62,282 bases of DNA from the NCBI GenBank assembly GCA_028279405.1, contig JANQNU010000055.1, positions 1 to 62,282 on the forward strand, in the 5' to 3' direction. The number at the start of each line of letters is the position of its first letter. Position 1 is the stretch's first letter. This document shows positions 28,441 through 38,794 of this stretch, one piece after another. The notes under the pieces are model-generated. The model saw only the letters and a program-made list of their open reading frames with translations. It was not told the DNA's origin and did not search any database. The position numbers and the translations under genes were made by a program. Source of the DNA: Phycisphaerae bacterium (lineage in GTDB: Bacteria > Planctomycetota > Phycisphaerae > UBA1845 > Fen-1342).

Positions 28441-28701
28441 TCATAGCCGCCCAAGCAACCGCAGCAGCCACAGCCCGCCAGCGATCAACAGAATCCAGGC
28501 CACGACGCGCACGAACCTCGAGTGCGCCGGGCCCGACGCCACGAATTCCCCGCAATTCGGACACCGGTCGGCTAACTCCGCGAACGACGTACCGCAATTG
28601 CTGCAACGTACCACATCGACCGAGGACTCGTCCTCTTCGTCAACGAACGCCTCGTCATCATCGAACGCGGCGTAATCGTCATCGGATTCCCAACGGGGCA
28701 T
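28441..28701 (-). CDS. small zinc-ribbon membrane protein
   Basis: A protein of 86 residues. An acidic N-terminus (WESDDDYAAFDDDEAFVDEEDE) precedes a CSNC...CPNC zinc ribbon (about residues 33-51) and a single C-terminal transmembrane helix. The C-terminal anchor places the ribbon in the cytosol or at its membrane face. The function is unknown; it is probably in the same transcript as the isochorismatase-like gene five bases upstream. Confidence 0.65.
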   Translation of the reverse strand: MPRWESDDDYAAFDDDEAFVDEEDESSVDVVRCSNCGTSFAELADRCPNCGEFVASGPAHSRFVRVVAWILLIAGGLWLLRLLGRL

Positions 28702-28705
28702 TGGC

Positions 28706-29260
28706 TCACTTTACCAGCGGCAGGATGCGCTTGAACAGATCCGTACCCGCCTCGTTCATCAGCTCGTACAACGCCGCCTCGACCGTCGTGATATCCACGC
28801 CGGCGTGCCGCATGCGCTCCAGCGCAACGGCGCGATCCGACGATCGTCGCGAGCCGACCGCATCGGCGCAGACGACCGTATCGAAGCCCGCGCGCACCAG
28901 ATCCAACGCCGTCTGCTGCACGCAGACATGCGTCTCGATCCCCACCAACAACACCTGCTGCCGCTCGCGGGACACAAGCTGCCGACGCGCCGCATCATCC
29001 CGCCAGACGCTGAAGGTCATTTTGGTCACCGTCTCGCAGTCGGCCGCGGCCGCGCGCAACATCGGGTGCGTGTGCCCGAGCCCCTGCGGGTACTGCTCCG
29101 AAACCGTAACCGGCAGATCCATCTGACGAGCCGCGAGCACCAACCGCTCCGATTGCGCCAGAACCCGCTCATGCTCGCTGATATGCGGCAACAGCCGCTC
29201 CTGCACGTCGACCACCACGACCTGCGCCCGGTTGATCCGCAACGACTCATGGATTGGCAT
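28706..29260 (-). CDS. isochorismatase-family cysteine hydrolase
   Basis: A protein of 184 residues from the ATG at 29260, with GGAG upstream; a frame to 29419 adds nothing family-like. The catalytic triad positions are visible: Asp18 in VVVDVQERL, Lys80 in TKMTFSVW and Cys113 in ETHVCVQQTALDL. A cis-peptide region GIETHV precedes the cysteine. It is likely a YcaC-like hydrolase of unknown substrate; a nicotinamidase is less likely because the metal site is not apparent. Divergent from the M24 peptidase gene. Confidence 0.88.
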   Translation of the reverse strand: MPIHESLRINRAQVVVVDVQERLLPHISEHERVLAQSERLVLAARQMDLPVTVSEQYPQGLGHTHPMLRAAAADCETVTKMTFSVWRDDAARRQLVSRERQQVLLVGIETHVCVQQTALDLVRAGFDTVVCADAVGSRRSSDRAVALERMRHAGVDITTVEAALYELMNEAGTDLFKRILPLVK

Positions 29261-29424
29261 CGCTGTCTCCCACTCCGCCAGTTCTCGCGCGCCGCCGACC
29301 GTTAAAAGCGCCACGCTCATGATAGTCTCGGACTTCACACGGGTTTCGGCAAACGACGGCGGGCGCCGATTGTTCCATTCCGCTCGGCGGGCCGTTACGC
29401 TGACCGGAGAAGGAGGCATTTCCG

Positions 29425-30726
29425 ATGACAGAGTACCTCGTCAATCGACGGCAGCGTGTGGCCGAGGCATGGCAGCTTACGGATCAGCTCGTGCTCGTCG
29501 GTGCCGGTCGGCAACTGCCCATCCCCGGCGGCGCCGACCAGGTCTATCCGTTCCGGCCCCATTCCGAGTATCGCTATCTCGCCGATCTCGCCGAGCCCGG
29601 CGGAGTCGTCGCGTATGATCCGCAGGACGGTTGGGTCGATTTCCTGCCCACGGTCAGCGAGGCAGAGCAGATCTGGGAGGGCAAGCAGCCGCGACCCGAA
29701 GGCGCGGCGCAACCGCTCGAATCGCTCCGAGCCTGGCTCGAACAACGAGCGGGCCGCCCGATCGTCAACCTCGGGTGCGCCGTCGACGGAATCGGCCCCG
29801 CCGACGCCTCCGATATCGAATCGCTACGCGAACGGCTCATGCACGCCCGACGACCGAAGGACGCCGTCGAACTCGAGCGAATTCGCGCCGCCGTCCAAGC
29901 GACGGACCGGGGCTTCAACACCGCTCGCGAGTTCATTGCGCCCGGCCGGAGCGAGCGCGCGATTCAAATCGAGCTCGAGGCGACGTTCTTCCGCAACGGT
30001 GCCAATCGGACCGCATACGACACGATCGTCGGCTCGGGCCCGAACGCCGCCGTACTGCATTTCCCGCCGAGCAGCCGATCCGTCGATGCCGGCGAACTCG
30101 TCCTGATCGATGCCGGAGCCGAGATCGATGGCTACGCGGCGGACATCACGCGCACCTACGGAAGTGACGGCGCCATCCCGGGACAGGGCGCGCCAGGCGC
30201 CTGTTCGCCGTTCCGCGTCGACCTCTATCAGGCTGTGCTGGCCGTGCAGGTCGAGTGCGTCGCAGCCTGTCGCGCGGGCACCGAATTTCGCGATCTTCAT
30301 CTGAAAGCGGCCCGGGGCCTTGCCGCCGGCCTCGTCGAACTCGGCATCCTGCGCGGCGACCCCGGCGGGCTGGTCGAACAGGACGTGCATGCGCTCTTCT
30401 TCCCGCACGGGCTCGGCCACCTGGTCGGTCTCGGCGTAAGAGATGCAACCGGTTACCTCCCCGGTCGCAAACGCAGCACCCGTTTCGGCCTCAGCGCGCT
30501 TCGGCTCGATCTGCCGCTCGAATCGGGTTACCTGGTGACAATCGAGCCCGGACTCTACTTCATCCCCCCGTTGCTGACCGACCCGTCACGCCGGGAGAAG
30601 TTCAAGGATGCCGTAAACTGGTCGCGTGTGGACGACCTTCTCGATACCGGTGGCGTCCGTATCGAAGACAACGTACTGATCACCGATGAGGAACCGGAAG
30701 TGCTGACCTCGGGGGTTCCCAAATAG
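29425..30726 (+). CDS. M24 Xaa-Pro aminopeptidase (AMP-P type)
   Basis: A protein of 433 residues. An aminopeptidase P N-terminal domain (1-150, YPFRPHSEYRYLADL) precedes the pita-bread catalytic domain. Metal ligands can be read as Asp229 and Asp240 (LIDAGAEIDGYAADITRTY), His332 (HGLGHLVGL), Glu374 (TIEPGLYF) and Glu414 (GVRIEDNVLI). It removes an N-terminal residue before proline and uses two metal ions, usually Mn. Start ATG with GAAGGAGG upstream. Confidence 0.93.
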   Translation: MTEYLVNRRQRVAEAWQLTDQLVLVGAGRQLPIPGGADQVYPFRPHSEYRYLADLAEPGGVVAYDPQDGWVDFLPTVSEAEQIWEGKQPRPEGAAQPLESLRAWLEQRAGRPIVNLGCAVDGIGPADASDIESLRERLMHARRPKDAVELERIRAAVQATDRGFNTAREFIAPGRSERAIQIELEATFFRNGANRTAYDTIVGSGPNAAVLHFPPSSRSVDAGELVLIDAGAEIDGYAADITRTYGSDGAIPGQGAPGACSPFRVDLYQAVLAVQVECVAACRAGTEFRDLHLKAARGLAAGLVELGILRGDPGGLVEQDVHALFFPHGLGHLVGLGVRDATGYLPGRKRSTRFGLSALRLDLPLESGYLVTIEPGLYFIPPLLTDPSRREKFKDAVNWSRVDDLLDTGGVRIEDNVLITDEEPEVLTSGVPK

Positions 30727-30772
30727 CGGCCCATGCGGGCGTTTGCTGGTCTCGCGCACAAAAAACTGGCGA

Positions 30773-30794
30773 GGAGCCCGCAAGTATGGGCTCC
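30773..30794 (-). terminator. hairpin with T-run read on the minus strand
   Basis: GGAGCCC and GGGCTCC form a perfect 7-bp stem. Read on the minus strand, the stem is followed after seven bases by TTTTTT. It lies between convergent gene ends and would end a minus-strand transcript from 30835 upward. Confidence 0.5.
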
Positions 30795-30834
30795 CCGCCG
30801 GTCAGGGTGAAGCAGAAGTGCGCCGTGAAGGAGG

Positions 30835-30999
30835 CTAGCGCAACAGTTGAGGAGGCTTGTCAGCCGATCGGCGAACCGACCGGAGTCGGGTGCACCGGGT
30901 TGACGCCGGCATGAGCGTCAACCGCGGGCCACCCGTCGGAGCTTGTCCCAGGAGCCGTCTCAAGATCAGCTCCCATCGTTTGTGCCATTTGTCAGTCAC
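30835..30999 (-). CDS. possible small basic protein
   Basis: A 54-residue frame from a GTG at 30999 that has AGGA eight bases upstream and a hairpin with T-run 41 bases after its stop. The product starts TDKWHKRWELILRRLLGQ, an amphipathic basic helix, and stays Arg-rich. It is not recognised and could be chance in GC-rich DNA. The flanking signals are the only reason to list it. Confidence 0.3.
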   Translation of the reverse strand: MTDKWHKRWELILRRLLGQAPTGGPRLTLMPASTRCTRLRSVRRSADKPPQLLR

Positions 31000-31253
31000 G
31001 TCTCGTTTCCTATTGAGCGTCGTTTGTCGTCGACAGTCACTCGGAGCAAAGCCCGTGCCAGAGCCGGAATTGCGTTTCCCGGCAACCAGCCCGCTTTTTT
31101 CAGGACCCTGGGGAACCGCGCGGGCCGTTCCCACCCCAATCGGTCGGGGAATTTTCCCCACCTGGAATGAAGCCGACCGATTGCAACCCCGTCGCACGTC
31201 CTGATAACCTCGTACCCGGACGGGGCCAGGGTTCACCAGTGAGGAGATTGGGG
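31000..31253. other. intergenic region upstream of the large lipoprotein
   Basis: No gene is recognised between the small frame and the lipoprotein start. The stretch contains several short G/C-run inverted repeats (for example near 31095-31160) but no clear promoter. Confidence 0.4.
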
Positions 31254-33095
31254 ATGTTTCCAACGAGTGTTTTTTGCGGGCTGTTGATCCTCAGTTGTGC
31301 CGCCAGCGACAATCCGAGCAAGACGGACGACCCACCGACGTCCTCGCTTCTTCAAAGCGAGCTCACGAAAACGAAAGACCAGCTCCAAGAATCATGGGAA
31401 GGCATCGACGCGAAGTGGCTGACGGACACTTTGGGGGTCGGGCGCGCTCTGGAGCACCTCGAGAACATGGAGGAGATCCTCGAAACGGCGCAGCGCGAGA
31501 TCCCGGTGCAACCGTCGGTACAACGGGCTATCGAACAGATGAACCGCTCGGACTACGCCGGTGCCTGGAAGACGCTGGAGCAGCGCGATTCGTCAGCCGA
31601 AGTTGACCCGCTCGCAGCCTTCTGCCGGGGGATTTGCGCCGCGGAGCAGGGCAACTATTCGCAAGCCGCCGACGCCTTCCGGCAAGCGCACGCGTCAGCC
31701 AAACCAACGGCGCGAACCGCCCTGCTGCTGGCCGAGTTCTGTGAGCGGCTCCGCGCGTTCGAGACCCCCGCCCCGGATCGGATGCTTGTCGAAGCGTTCG
31801 ATCAAGCCTATCACGCCACTTCTCGAATGCTGGGTCTGCAAACTGAAGCGACGCTATTCATGTCGCCGCCATTGATGTTGGATCCACTACTGCTCGTGCT
31901 CACCGACGCCGCAGCCACGGCGTCGATCGCGGACGAATCGTGTTTCGATGCAACGATGAAGTGGAATCTCTCGCCGCTCGAACGGTACCTGATCCAGCGT
32001 CCGCACTATCCCAACAACGAGCTCGCGCATGCCGCAATGGAGCCTGATGAGCTCGACGGATGGCGCGACGGCGTGGACCTGCTCTGTGACTATTTCGGGA
32101 AGGGCGACCGCTATCGCGAGTCACCGAAGGCTGTCGCGAGCGCGATGGACAAGCTGGCGCAATCTCACCCTTCGGAAGGACTCTGGTGGCTGCTCTCGAT
32201 CCCGCACGACGATGGGTGGGACGAAGCCAAGCTGCGCGCGACGCCCCTGGCGAAAGAGCATCTCGATCGGCTGGAACGAGCACTGGCCGCTCCTACGCTA
32301 AGTTCCCCCTTCCACCTGTGGCGAGACGCAATGGAACGTCAACTGTCCGCATTGAGCGTGCCGCATTCGTTGGACATGCTTCGGCCGGAATACGCGATGA
32401 TGGGATTCGTCCGGGAGATCCACAAGCGCTTGAGATCGTTGACACTGGCGGCGGTGGATGCGGGTGATACAACGCTCGCCCGCCGGGCGCTACGGGCCCA
32501 GGAACGGCTAACCCGGTACATCGAACGATCGCACAACACGACAAGGCTCGAACGACTGGTACTCTCGGGCCACTACGGATTGTTGATCGAAAGCACGTTG
32601 GCAATCTCCGACATCCCACCGCAACGGCTAAACGCCACTTTTCGCCGCTACGCCGAGCTGCTACAGGAGAACGAACAAACCAGCGCCAACTTTGGACACT
32701 CTAGCTGGCACTTTGTTCCGCTCCCCTCCGTGTCGCATGCATTCGGCGCGTTGCTCGACGATCACGGACCATGGGCACGAACGCGGGCGCGACGAAGTGC
32801 GCTCGGAGAGATCGACGATCTGGTGGAAAAACTCAACCGTGCGAACGACTGCAAGAACCGACGGGTTCGGGCCTCCACTTTTCTCGAGGCCACCATCGTC
32901 AACGGGCCGCAGATCATCGGCGCCATGAACAACGTGTGCCTCGATGCGCTCGATGACAAAACGCTCTACGCCTTCATCTGGGCCGTCGGTGAACTGGGCG
33001 CGCGCGACCTGCGCCCGAAGCTGGAAGCGCTCGCCGACGACCGGCGTCCCTGGGTGCGCCTGGCGGTCGAGGAAGCGCTCGCGCAACTCGACTAG
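31254..33095 (+). CDS. large repeat-containing lipoprotein
   Basis: A protein of 613 residues from the ATG at 31254, which follows GAGGAGATTGGGG. MFPTSVFCGLLILSC gives a short lipoprotein signal with Cys at about residue 15. An early coiled-coil-like stretch (SELTKTKDQLQESWEG) is followed by TPR-like helices (YAGAWKTLEQRDSSAEVDPLAAFCRGICAAEQGNYSQAADAF is two such repeats), a long helical middle, and a HEAT-like final repeat (LGARDLRPKLEALADDRRPWVRLAVEEAL). No enzymatic motif is visible. It is likely a periplasmic scaffold. Confidence 0.7.
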   Translation: MFPTSVFCGLLILSCAASDNPSKTDDPPTSSLLQSELTKTKDQLQESWEGIDAKWLTDTLGVGRALEHLENMEEILETAQREIPVQPSVQRAIEQMNRSDYAGAWKTLEQRDSSAEVDPLAAFCRGICAAEQGNYSQAADAFRQAHASAKPTARTALLLAEFCERLRAFETPAPDRMLVEAFDQAYHATSRMLGLQTEATLFMSPPLMLDPLLLVLTDAAATASIADESCFDATMKWNLSPLERYLIQRPHYPNNELAHAAMEPDELDGWRDGVDLLCDYFGKGDRYRESPKAVASAMDKLAQSHPSEGLWWLLSIPHDDGWDEAKLRATPLAKEHLDRLERALAAPTLSSPFHLWRDAMERQLSALSVPHSLDMLRPEYAMMGFVREIHKRLRSLTLAAVDAGDTTLARRALRAQERLTRYIERSHNTTRLERLVLSGHYGLLIESTLAISDIPPQRLNATFRRYAELLQENEQTSANFGHSSWHFVPLPSVSHAFGALLDDHGPWARTRARRSALGEIDDLVEKLNRANDCKNRRVRASTFLEATIVNGPQIIGAMNNVCLDALDDKTLYAFIWAVGELGARDLRPKLEALADDRRPWVRLAVEEALAQLD

Positions 33096-33104
33096 GTGTC
33101 GCGC

Positions 33105-33851
<747 letters not shown>

Positions 33852-33963
33852 GGCGTTCACTCCTTCCAGTGATGATCGGCACGTGAACTCGAATTGTAGC
33901 GCGATGCGCCTCCCCTTCCAGAGGGCACGACACGGACGCGAGCCGACTGTGCCGGCCCGGCCT

Positions 33964-35118
33964 CTACTCTCGCGGCTTCAGCTCGAGATAGAGCTGGTCG
34001 AGCTGGTCCACCATCGTCTGCCAATCGAAGCGCGTCCGACACAGCTCGCGACCGGCGCGGCCCAACTCCCCCCGAAGGTCCGCGTTCGCCGCCAATTCCT
34101 GGATGGCAGTCGCGAACTGCCCCTCAGCTCCAAGCGGGATCAGTCGACCGGTCTTCGGGGTTACGACTTCCGGCGTGCCATCGATATCGAACGCGACCAC
34201 CGGCTTCTGCATCAGCAGCGCCTGCACGACGACGCGCGGCAGGCCCTCCCACTGGGAGGTGTGCGCGAGCAGATCGAACCCGGCAATCAACTCCGGAACT
34301 GCCGTCGGCGGCACCAGTCCGGTCAATACCGTACGATCCTCCAGCCCCCGCTGACGCAGGTCCGCGACGTAATCCGCCCGCTGGGCGCCATCGCCGACCC
34401 AGACGAAGCGTAACCGCTCATCCACGCGCGCCGCCTCCGTCATGATCGGGATCAGCTGCTCGTAGCCCTTACGCCGGAACAGCCGAGCGACGGTACCAAC
34501 GACGATCGCGTCCTCCGGGAAGCCCCACGCTCGACGGACAGCCGCTCGGTCGTAACGCGTCGGCGTGAACTGTTCGATCTCCATCCCGGAATAGACCGTC
34601 AGCAGCTTTCGACGCGGCGCCACCCGTGCCGCGACCGTCTGTTCGATCATCGCGTCAGCGACGGTAACGATCCGATCGCTGATCCGGGCCGCCCGGCGCT
34701 CCAACCATTGGTAAAGCCAGCGAACCGGCGCCGACTGCGTGCGATTGAAGCTCATGCCGTGGATGGTGTGCACGATCCGCGGCACACGCGCGTCCGCCGC
34801 GGCAAAACGGCCCACGATACCGGCCTTGCTGCTATGCGTGTGAACGACCTGCGGACGATACTGGCGGAACTCGATCTCGAGCAACCTGCGGGCGCGCGCA
34901 TCCAGCCAGGGATTAACGGCCCGCACCAGCTCGGGAATCTCGACGAAGCGATACCCGCCGGCCCGTGCGCGCTCGACGAGGCTGCCTTCCGGACCACGGG
35001 TCGGTCCGCTGATCAACGTTACGTCGTGTCCGCGTTGATGGAGCCCTTCGCAGGTGAGAATCGTGTTCTCCTGCGCACCGCCAACAATCAGCCGCGTAAT
35101 GACGTGCGCGATTCGCAT
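33964..35118 (-). CDS. GT4 family glycosyltransferase
   Basis: A protein of 384 residues. MRIAHVITRLIVGGAQENT is the typical GT4 N-terminus with the acceptor-side GGAQ loop. VVHTHSSKAGIVGRFAA, IVGTVARLFRRKGYEQLI and DLLAHTSQWEGLPRVVVQALLMQKPVVAFDIDGTPEVV supply the donor-binding E-x7-E-like region. It transfers a sugar from an NDP donor with retention. The start MRIAHV is chosen over an upstream ATG at 35154. It is away from the 9-17 kb polysaccharide cluster. Confidence 0.9.
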   Translation of the reverse strand: MRIAHVITRLIVGGAQENTILTCEGLHQRGHDVTLISGPTRGPEGSLVERARAGGYRFVEIPELVRAVNPWLDARARRLLEIEFRQYRPQVVHTHSSKAGIVGRFAAADARVPRIVHTIHGMSFNRTQSAPVRWLYQWLERRAARISDRIVTVADAMIEQTVAARVAPRRKLLTVYSGMEIEQFTPTRYDRAAVRRAWGFPEDAIVVGTVARLFRRKGYEQLIPIMTEAARVDERLRFVWVGDGAQRADYVADLRQRGLEDRTVLTGLVPPTAVPELIAGFDLLAHTSQWEGLPRVVVQALLMQKPVVAFDIDGTPEVVTPKTGRLIPLGAEGQFATAIQELAANADLRGELGRAGRELCRTRFDWQTMVDQLDQLYLELKPRE

Positions 35119-35218
35119 CGCGGCCATTATCGGTGCGGATCCGAAAAACGCCAACGGTCACGGTACTCGATGCCGACATCACCCCGCCGACGGGATGATC
35201 TCGCGGACCGCGCAGGCA

Positions 35219-35248
35219 AATGCCCCGGAGGCACGTTCCGGGGCATTG
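35219..35248 (-). terminator. intrinsic-type hairpin after the coiled-coil gene
   Basis: AATGCCCCGGA and TCCGGGGCATT form an 11-bp stem. On the minus strand it is followed by TTTGCC, a weak T-run. It lies 50 bases after the stop of the gene at 35298-35594. Confidence 0.6.
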
Positions 35249-35297
35249 CACGGTGGTGGTGGGATGGAGATTCAGTATGGCAGGCGCTTGCGGAGCC

Positions 35298-35594
35298 TTA
35301 CTCCGTTTCGCCGCCGTCGGTCTCGTTCTTACCGCCTTCGGTATCCTGCTCGAGCATCTTACGCAGGTAGGCGTTCTCACGACGGGTCGCCTCGAGGTCA
35401 AACATCAGGTACTTGATCCCGAGTCGCAGGAAATCGATGCTCTCCTGCAGCGTTTTGAAGTTCTGTTTCATTTGTTCGTGACGTTCTTTCGTTTCCTTGG
35501 CCATCTGCCGCAGTCGATCGCGCTCGCTCTCAGGCAGCGTCTCGATCTGCTCGACCAGTTCCGAAAGCTTCTTCTGGAAGGCAGCTTCGTCCAT
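35298..35594 (-). CDS. small coiled-coil protein
   Basis: A protein of 98 residues from the ATG at 35594, with AGGAGGAG upstream. It is almost all charged helix (KKLSELVEQIETLPESERDRLRQ, KETKERHEQMKQNFKTLQES) with a second helix containing DFLRLGIKYLMFDLEATRRENAYLRKML. No catalytic motif. It is likely a self-associating structural or regulatory protein of unknown role. A strong ribosome binding site and a terminator-like hairpin support it as real. Confidence 0.75.
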   Translation of the reverse strand: MDEAAFQKKLSELVEQIETLPESERDRLRQMAKETKERHEQMKQNFKTLQESIDFLRLGIKYLMFDLEATRRENAYLRKMLEQDTEGGKNETDGGETE

Positions 35595-35872
35595 TGCTCC
35601 GACTCCTCCTGCGGGTCGACGGGCCACCCAGTAGCCCGCTGTTCGGCGAATTCTACGCCGCCCGCAACACGATCAAGCGACACCACGCCAGCTCGCGGAG
35701 CGAAGTCCGTCCGACCATAATCGATCGTGATTGTCGGAGTCCCCTCACACTTATTATCAGCGCCGCCCGAGCACGGAGAGCGAGATATCCGCCGAATCCC
35801 GATAATGGTTGCAGGGGTCACGCGGTTCGATGTCCGCGCCAACCGTGCACGGCCGCGCAATAAGGTCCGGAT

Positions 35873-37336
35873 CTACGCCGGTCTCAACTCCGCGAGCTTG
35901 CGCTCGATCAGATCGCCGGCAACCTTCGGGTCCGCCTGTCCCCCGGAGATCTTCATCACCTGCCCGGTGAGAAAGCCGCGCGCCCGTTGCAGCTTCTTGG
36001 GATTGTCCAGTGCATCGCGCACGGCGTCCGGATTGTTGCGTAGCGCTTCGGCGACCCACGTCTCGACCGCACCCGCGTCCGATACCTGAACAAGCCCCAT
36101 TTCTTCGGCCAGCACACCGGCAGGTTCCGATCGCGTCAGCATTGCCTCACTGATCCGGGCAGCCGCCGTCGCGCTGACCGTTCCGTCCCGAACCAGGTTC
36201 GCGAGACCGGCCAGTCGCTCGGGGGAAAGCCCGAGTCGCGCGATGGTCGTCTCGCGCGCATTGGCGTGCATCGCCCAAAAACCCAGAAACTGCCGGGCCA
36301 GCGTCGCCTTGTCACCACCCGCCGCAGCAGCATCATCCAGGAGATCAGCAGTCGCACGGTCGTCGACGAGCGCGGGTGCATCCTTCGGACCGACCTTGTA
36401 CTCGCTGATGAACCGCTCCGTTCGCGGGATGGGCAACTCGGGCATGTGCTCGCTGACATCCGCCACCCACGCAGCGTCCGGCTCGTACGGAATCAAATCG
36501 GGCTCCGGAAAGTACCGATAGTCATGGGCTTCTTCCTTCTCGCGCTGCGGCACCGTCACCAGCCGATCATCATCCCAGCCTCGATTGGACTTATTGCCTG
36601 ACGCCAGCGTCACCCCCGTTTCGAGGAATACTTCTTGCTGCCGCTGCACCTCGTACTCAATCGCACCCTGCAACGACCGGAACGAGTTCAGGTTCTTCAC
36701 TTCAACGATCGGCGTTAGATACACCTCCCCATCCCGCTCGATCCGCAGATTGATGTTCGGCTCGAACCGCATCTGCCCCAGCTGCATGTTCGCTTCGCTG
36801 ACACCCAGGTAGTGCACGAGCCGATGAAGCTGGACGGCGAACTCGCGCGCCTCATCCGCCGAGCTCAGATCGGGCTCCGTAACGATCTCGAGCAACGGAC
36901 TGCCCGCACGGTTGAGGTCCACCCCGGAGAAGCCGGTCAAATGCGTGTTCTTGCCGGCATCCTCTTCGAGATGCGCCCGCCGAACGCGGACCTTCGCGAT
37001 CCGCCCGTCGTGCGGAAACTCGAGGTGCCCCGCTTCGCACAGCGGTAGATCATATTGCGAGATCTGGTAGTTCTTGGGCAAGTCCGGGTAGTAGTAGCTT
37101 TTGCGGTCCCATTTCGTGAACGAACGAATCGTACACCGCAGGGCCAATCCCACCCGCATCGCGAGTTCGATCGCCAGCTGATTGGCGACCGGGAGGGCTC
37201 CCGGCAGACCAAGACACACCGGACAAGTGCGCGAATTGGGCGCCGCTCCGTACTCCAGCGCGCAACCACACCACATCTTGGTCCGCGTCGCTAGATGCAC
37301 GTGGATTTCGAGACCGATGATCGGCGTTACCACCAT
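35873..37336 (-). CDS. gatB: Asp-tRNA(Asn)/Glu-tRNA(Gln) amidotransferase subunit B
   Basis: A protein of 487 residues, full length. It opens VVTPIIGLEIHVHLATRTKMWC and carries the zinc cysteines of the family (CGC...CPVC), SYYYPDLPKNYQISQYDLPL, HLEEDAGK and DLNRAGSPLLEIVTEPD, then the helical and YqeY-like tRNA-binding tail. With GatA and GatC it converts mischarged Glu-tRNA(Gln) or Asp-tRNA(Asn) to the correct aminoacyl-tRNA. Neither gatA nor gatC is in the window. The start at 37336 has GGAAGAGG upstream. Confidence 0.97.
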   Translation of the reverse strand: MVVTPIIGLEIHVHLATRTKMWCGCALEYGAAPNSRTCPVCLGLPGALPVANQLAIELAMRVGLALRCTIRSFTKWDRKSYYYPDLPKNYQISQYDLPLCEAGHLEFPHDGRIAKVRVRRAHLEEDAGKNTHLTGFSGVDLNRAGSPLLEIVTEPDLSSADEAREFAVQLHRLVHYLGVSEANMQLGQMRFEPNINLRIERDGEVYLTPIVEVKNLNSFRSLQGAIEYEVQRQQEVFLETGVTLASGNKSNRGWDDDRLVTVPQREKEEAHDYRYFPEPDLIPYEPDAAWVADVSEHMPELPIPRTERFISEYKVGPKDAPALVDDRATADLLDDAAAAGGDKATLARQFLGFWAMHANARETTIARLGLSPERLAGLANLVRDGTVSATAAARISEAMLTRSEPAGVLAEEMGLVQVSDAGAVETWVAEALRNNPDAVRDALDNPKKLQRARGFLTGQVMKISGGQADPKVAGDLIERKLAELRPA

Positions 37337-37552
37337 AGAGCGCGCCTCTTCCTTCCCGGACCCGGCGCGCGACCCGGGACGAACCGGCCGGCGCCACCAT
37401 CAAGTATAGGAGAAGTCCATTGAGAATTGCAGCCGGGCCACGGCCTTTGTCACGGCCGAAGTCATCAGCGCGTGCGCCTTCCGCTCCCGCTCGGCTATCA
37501 TCGACCGACGGCGACCAAACAAACGTCGCCGTTCGGTCCCGGAGTGAATCGA

Positions 37553-38404
37553 ATGCACTGGATGCTGTTGATCTGGATGACCGGCCCTGCCGTGGATCCG
37601 CTCACGCCGGCGATGATCCAGGACGCGCGAATCGTCGAAGCGTCCGGCATCGTCGCGAGCCATCGGCATCCGAACTGCTTCTATGTCCACAACGATTCCG
37701 GCGATTCCGCCCGCGTCTTTCTCGTACATCGGACCGGTCGCACGCGCTGCGAGATCGTGATCCGCAACGCCGTACACGTCGACTGGGAAGACATCGCACT
37801 CGTACCCGGCGCCGAGGGGGCCTTCGACGTCTGCGTGGCGGATATTGGTGATAACAAGGCCCGGCGAGCGGAAGTGACGTTCTACCGCTTCCCGGAACCC
37901 GCGATCCCAAACGACACCGCTCGCATCACTGTCGACGCCACACGATATCGAGCCCGCTACGCCGACGGTCCGGTTAATGCCGAAGGATTCGTCGTACACC
38001 CGCGAACGAGCGACGGGTATCTCTTTTCGAAACACCCGGACGGTCACGCCGACATCTTTCGGCTCGAGGCACCTTGGAGCACGAAACGAGTCAACCTGCT
38101 GAAACGAGTCGCAACGTTGCGCGAACCACCGCCGGCGGGGTTCGTCACGACGGTAACCGGGGCCGATATCTCCCTCGACGGACGACGGCTCGTTACACGC
38201 AGCTATCTGTGCGGCTGGGAGCGGATCCTGCCGGCAAACGTCGCCGATGAGCGGTTTGTAACGATTTTTGCGCAGCCCGCACGGCGCATTCCGCTGACCA
38301 TCGAACGACAGGCCGAAGCGATCTGCTACGACCGGGACACGCGTACGTTCGTGACGATCAGCGAGAAGACACCGACCCAGCTGAACTTCCACCCCGTCGA
38401 TTGA
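37553..38404 (+). CDS. beta-propeller-like protein of unknown function
   Basis: A protein of 283 residues from the ATG at 37553 (GGAG upstream). A short hydrophobic N-terminus (MHWMLLIWMTGPAV) may be a signal. Repeating strand-turn units can be seen (FYVHNDSGDSARVFLV, WEDIALVPGAEGAFDVCVADIGDN, AEGFVVHPRTSDGYLFSKH, ADISLDGRRLVTRSYLCGWE). This pattern is common in secreted six- or seven-bladed propellers of planctomycetes. No catalytic motif is apparent. Confidence 0.65.
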   Translation: MHWMLLIWMTGPAVDPLTPAMIQDARIVEASGIVASHRHPNCFYVHNDSGDSARVFLVHRTGRTRCEIVIRNAVHVDWEDIALVPGAEGAFDVCVADIGDNKARRAEVTFYRFPEPAIPNDTARITVDATRYRARYADGPVNAEGFVVHPRTSDGYLFSKHPDGHADIFRLEAPWSTKRVNLLKRVATLREPPPAGFVTTVTGADISLDGRRLVTRSYLCGWERILPANVADERFVTIFAQPARRIPLTIERQAEAICYDRDTRTFVTISEKTPTQLNFHPVD

Positions 38405-38794
38405 AGCACCGAACCAGCCCGTCGGCTGAAGCACCGCCCCCCCTCTTCCTCCGGGCCAACAAAGTGTAGGGTGGGACGGGCGTCTCGCCGGGTGGGGCGG
38501 GCGTCTCGCCCGCCATTGACCGCTCGCTTGCGCTCGCGGCTCGCATCGGCGGCACAGGCCGGCCGCGCACGGCACCCCCACACAACGAGCCCCGAGCGCG
38601 AGCGAGGAGTCAATGGGCGCCGGGTGCCCCACCCCGCCGCTTGCACGCGAGCCGCGAGCGCAAGCGAGCGGTCAAGACGCATGGCGCCTGTCCGTCGCCA
38701 ACCGATCGACGAAATCGCTCGACGCGTGGCGTCCCGACCGGGTACCCTACGGGCACGATACGGCGAGCCCCCTGACAGCTTTTCGAGGACGACC
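38405..38794. repeat. intergenic palindromic repeat region, left copy
   Basis: It contains an 8-bp hairpin GGCGGGCG-TCT-CGCCCGCC at 38496-38514 and a 27-base sequence TTGACCGCTCGCTTGCG... at 38516-38542. The latter has an exact inverted copy at 38649-38675, 106 bases away. A similar unit lies after the following gene at 40247-40364. Frames across it give low-complexity products and are not taken as genes. Confidence 0.8.
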
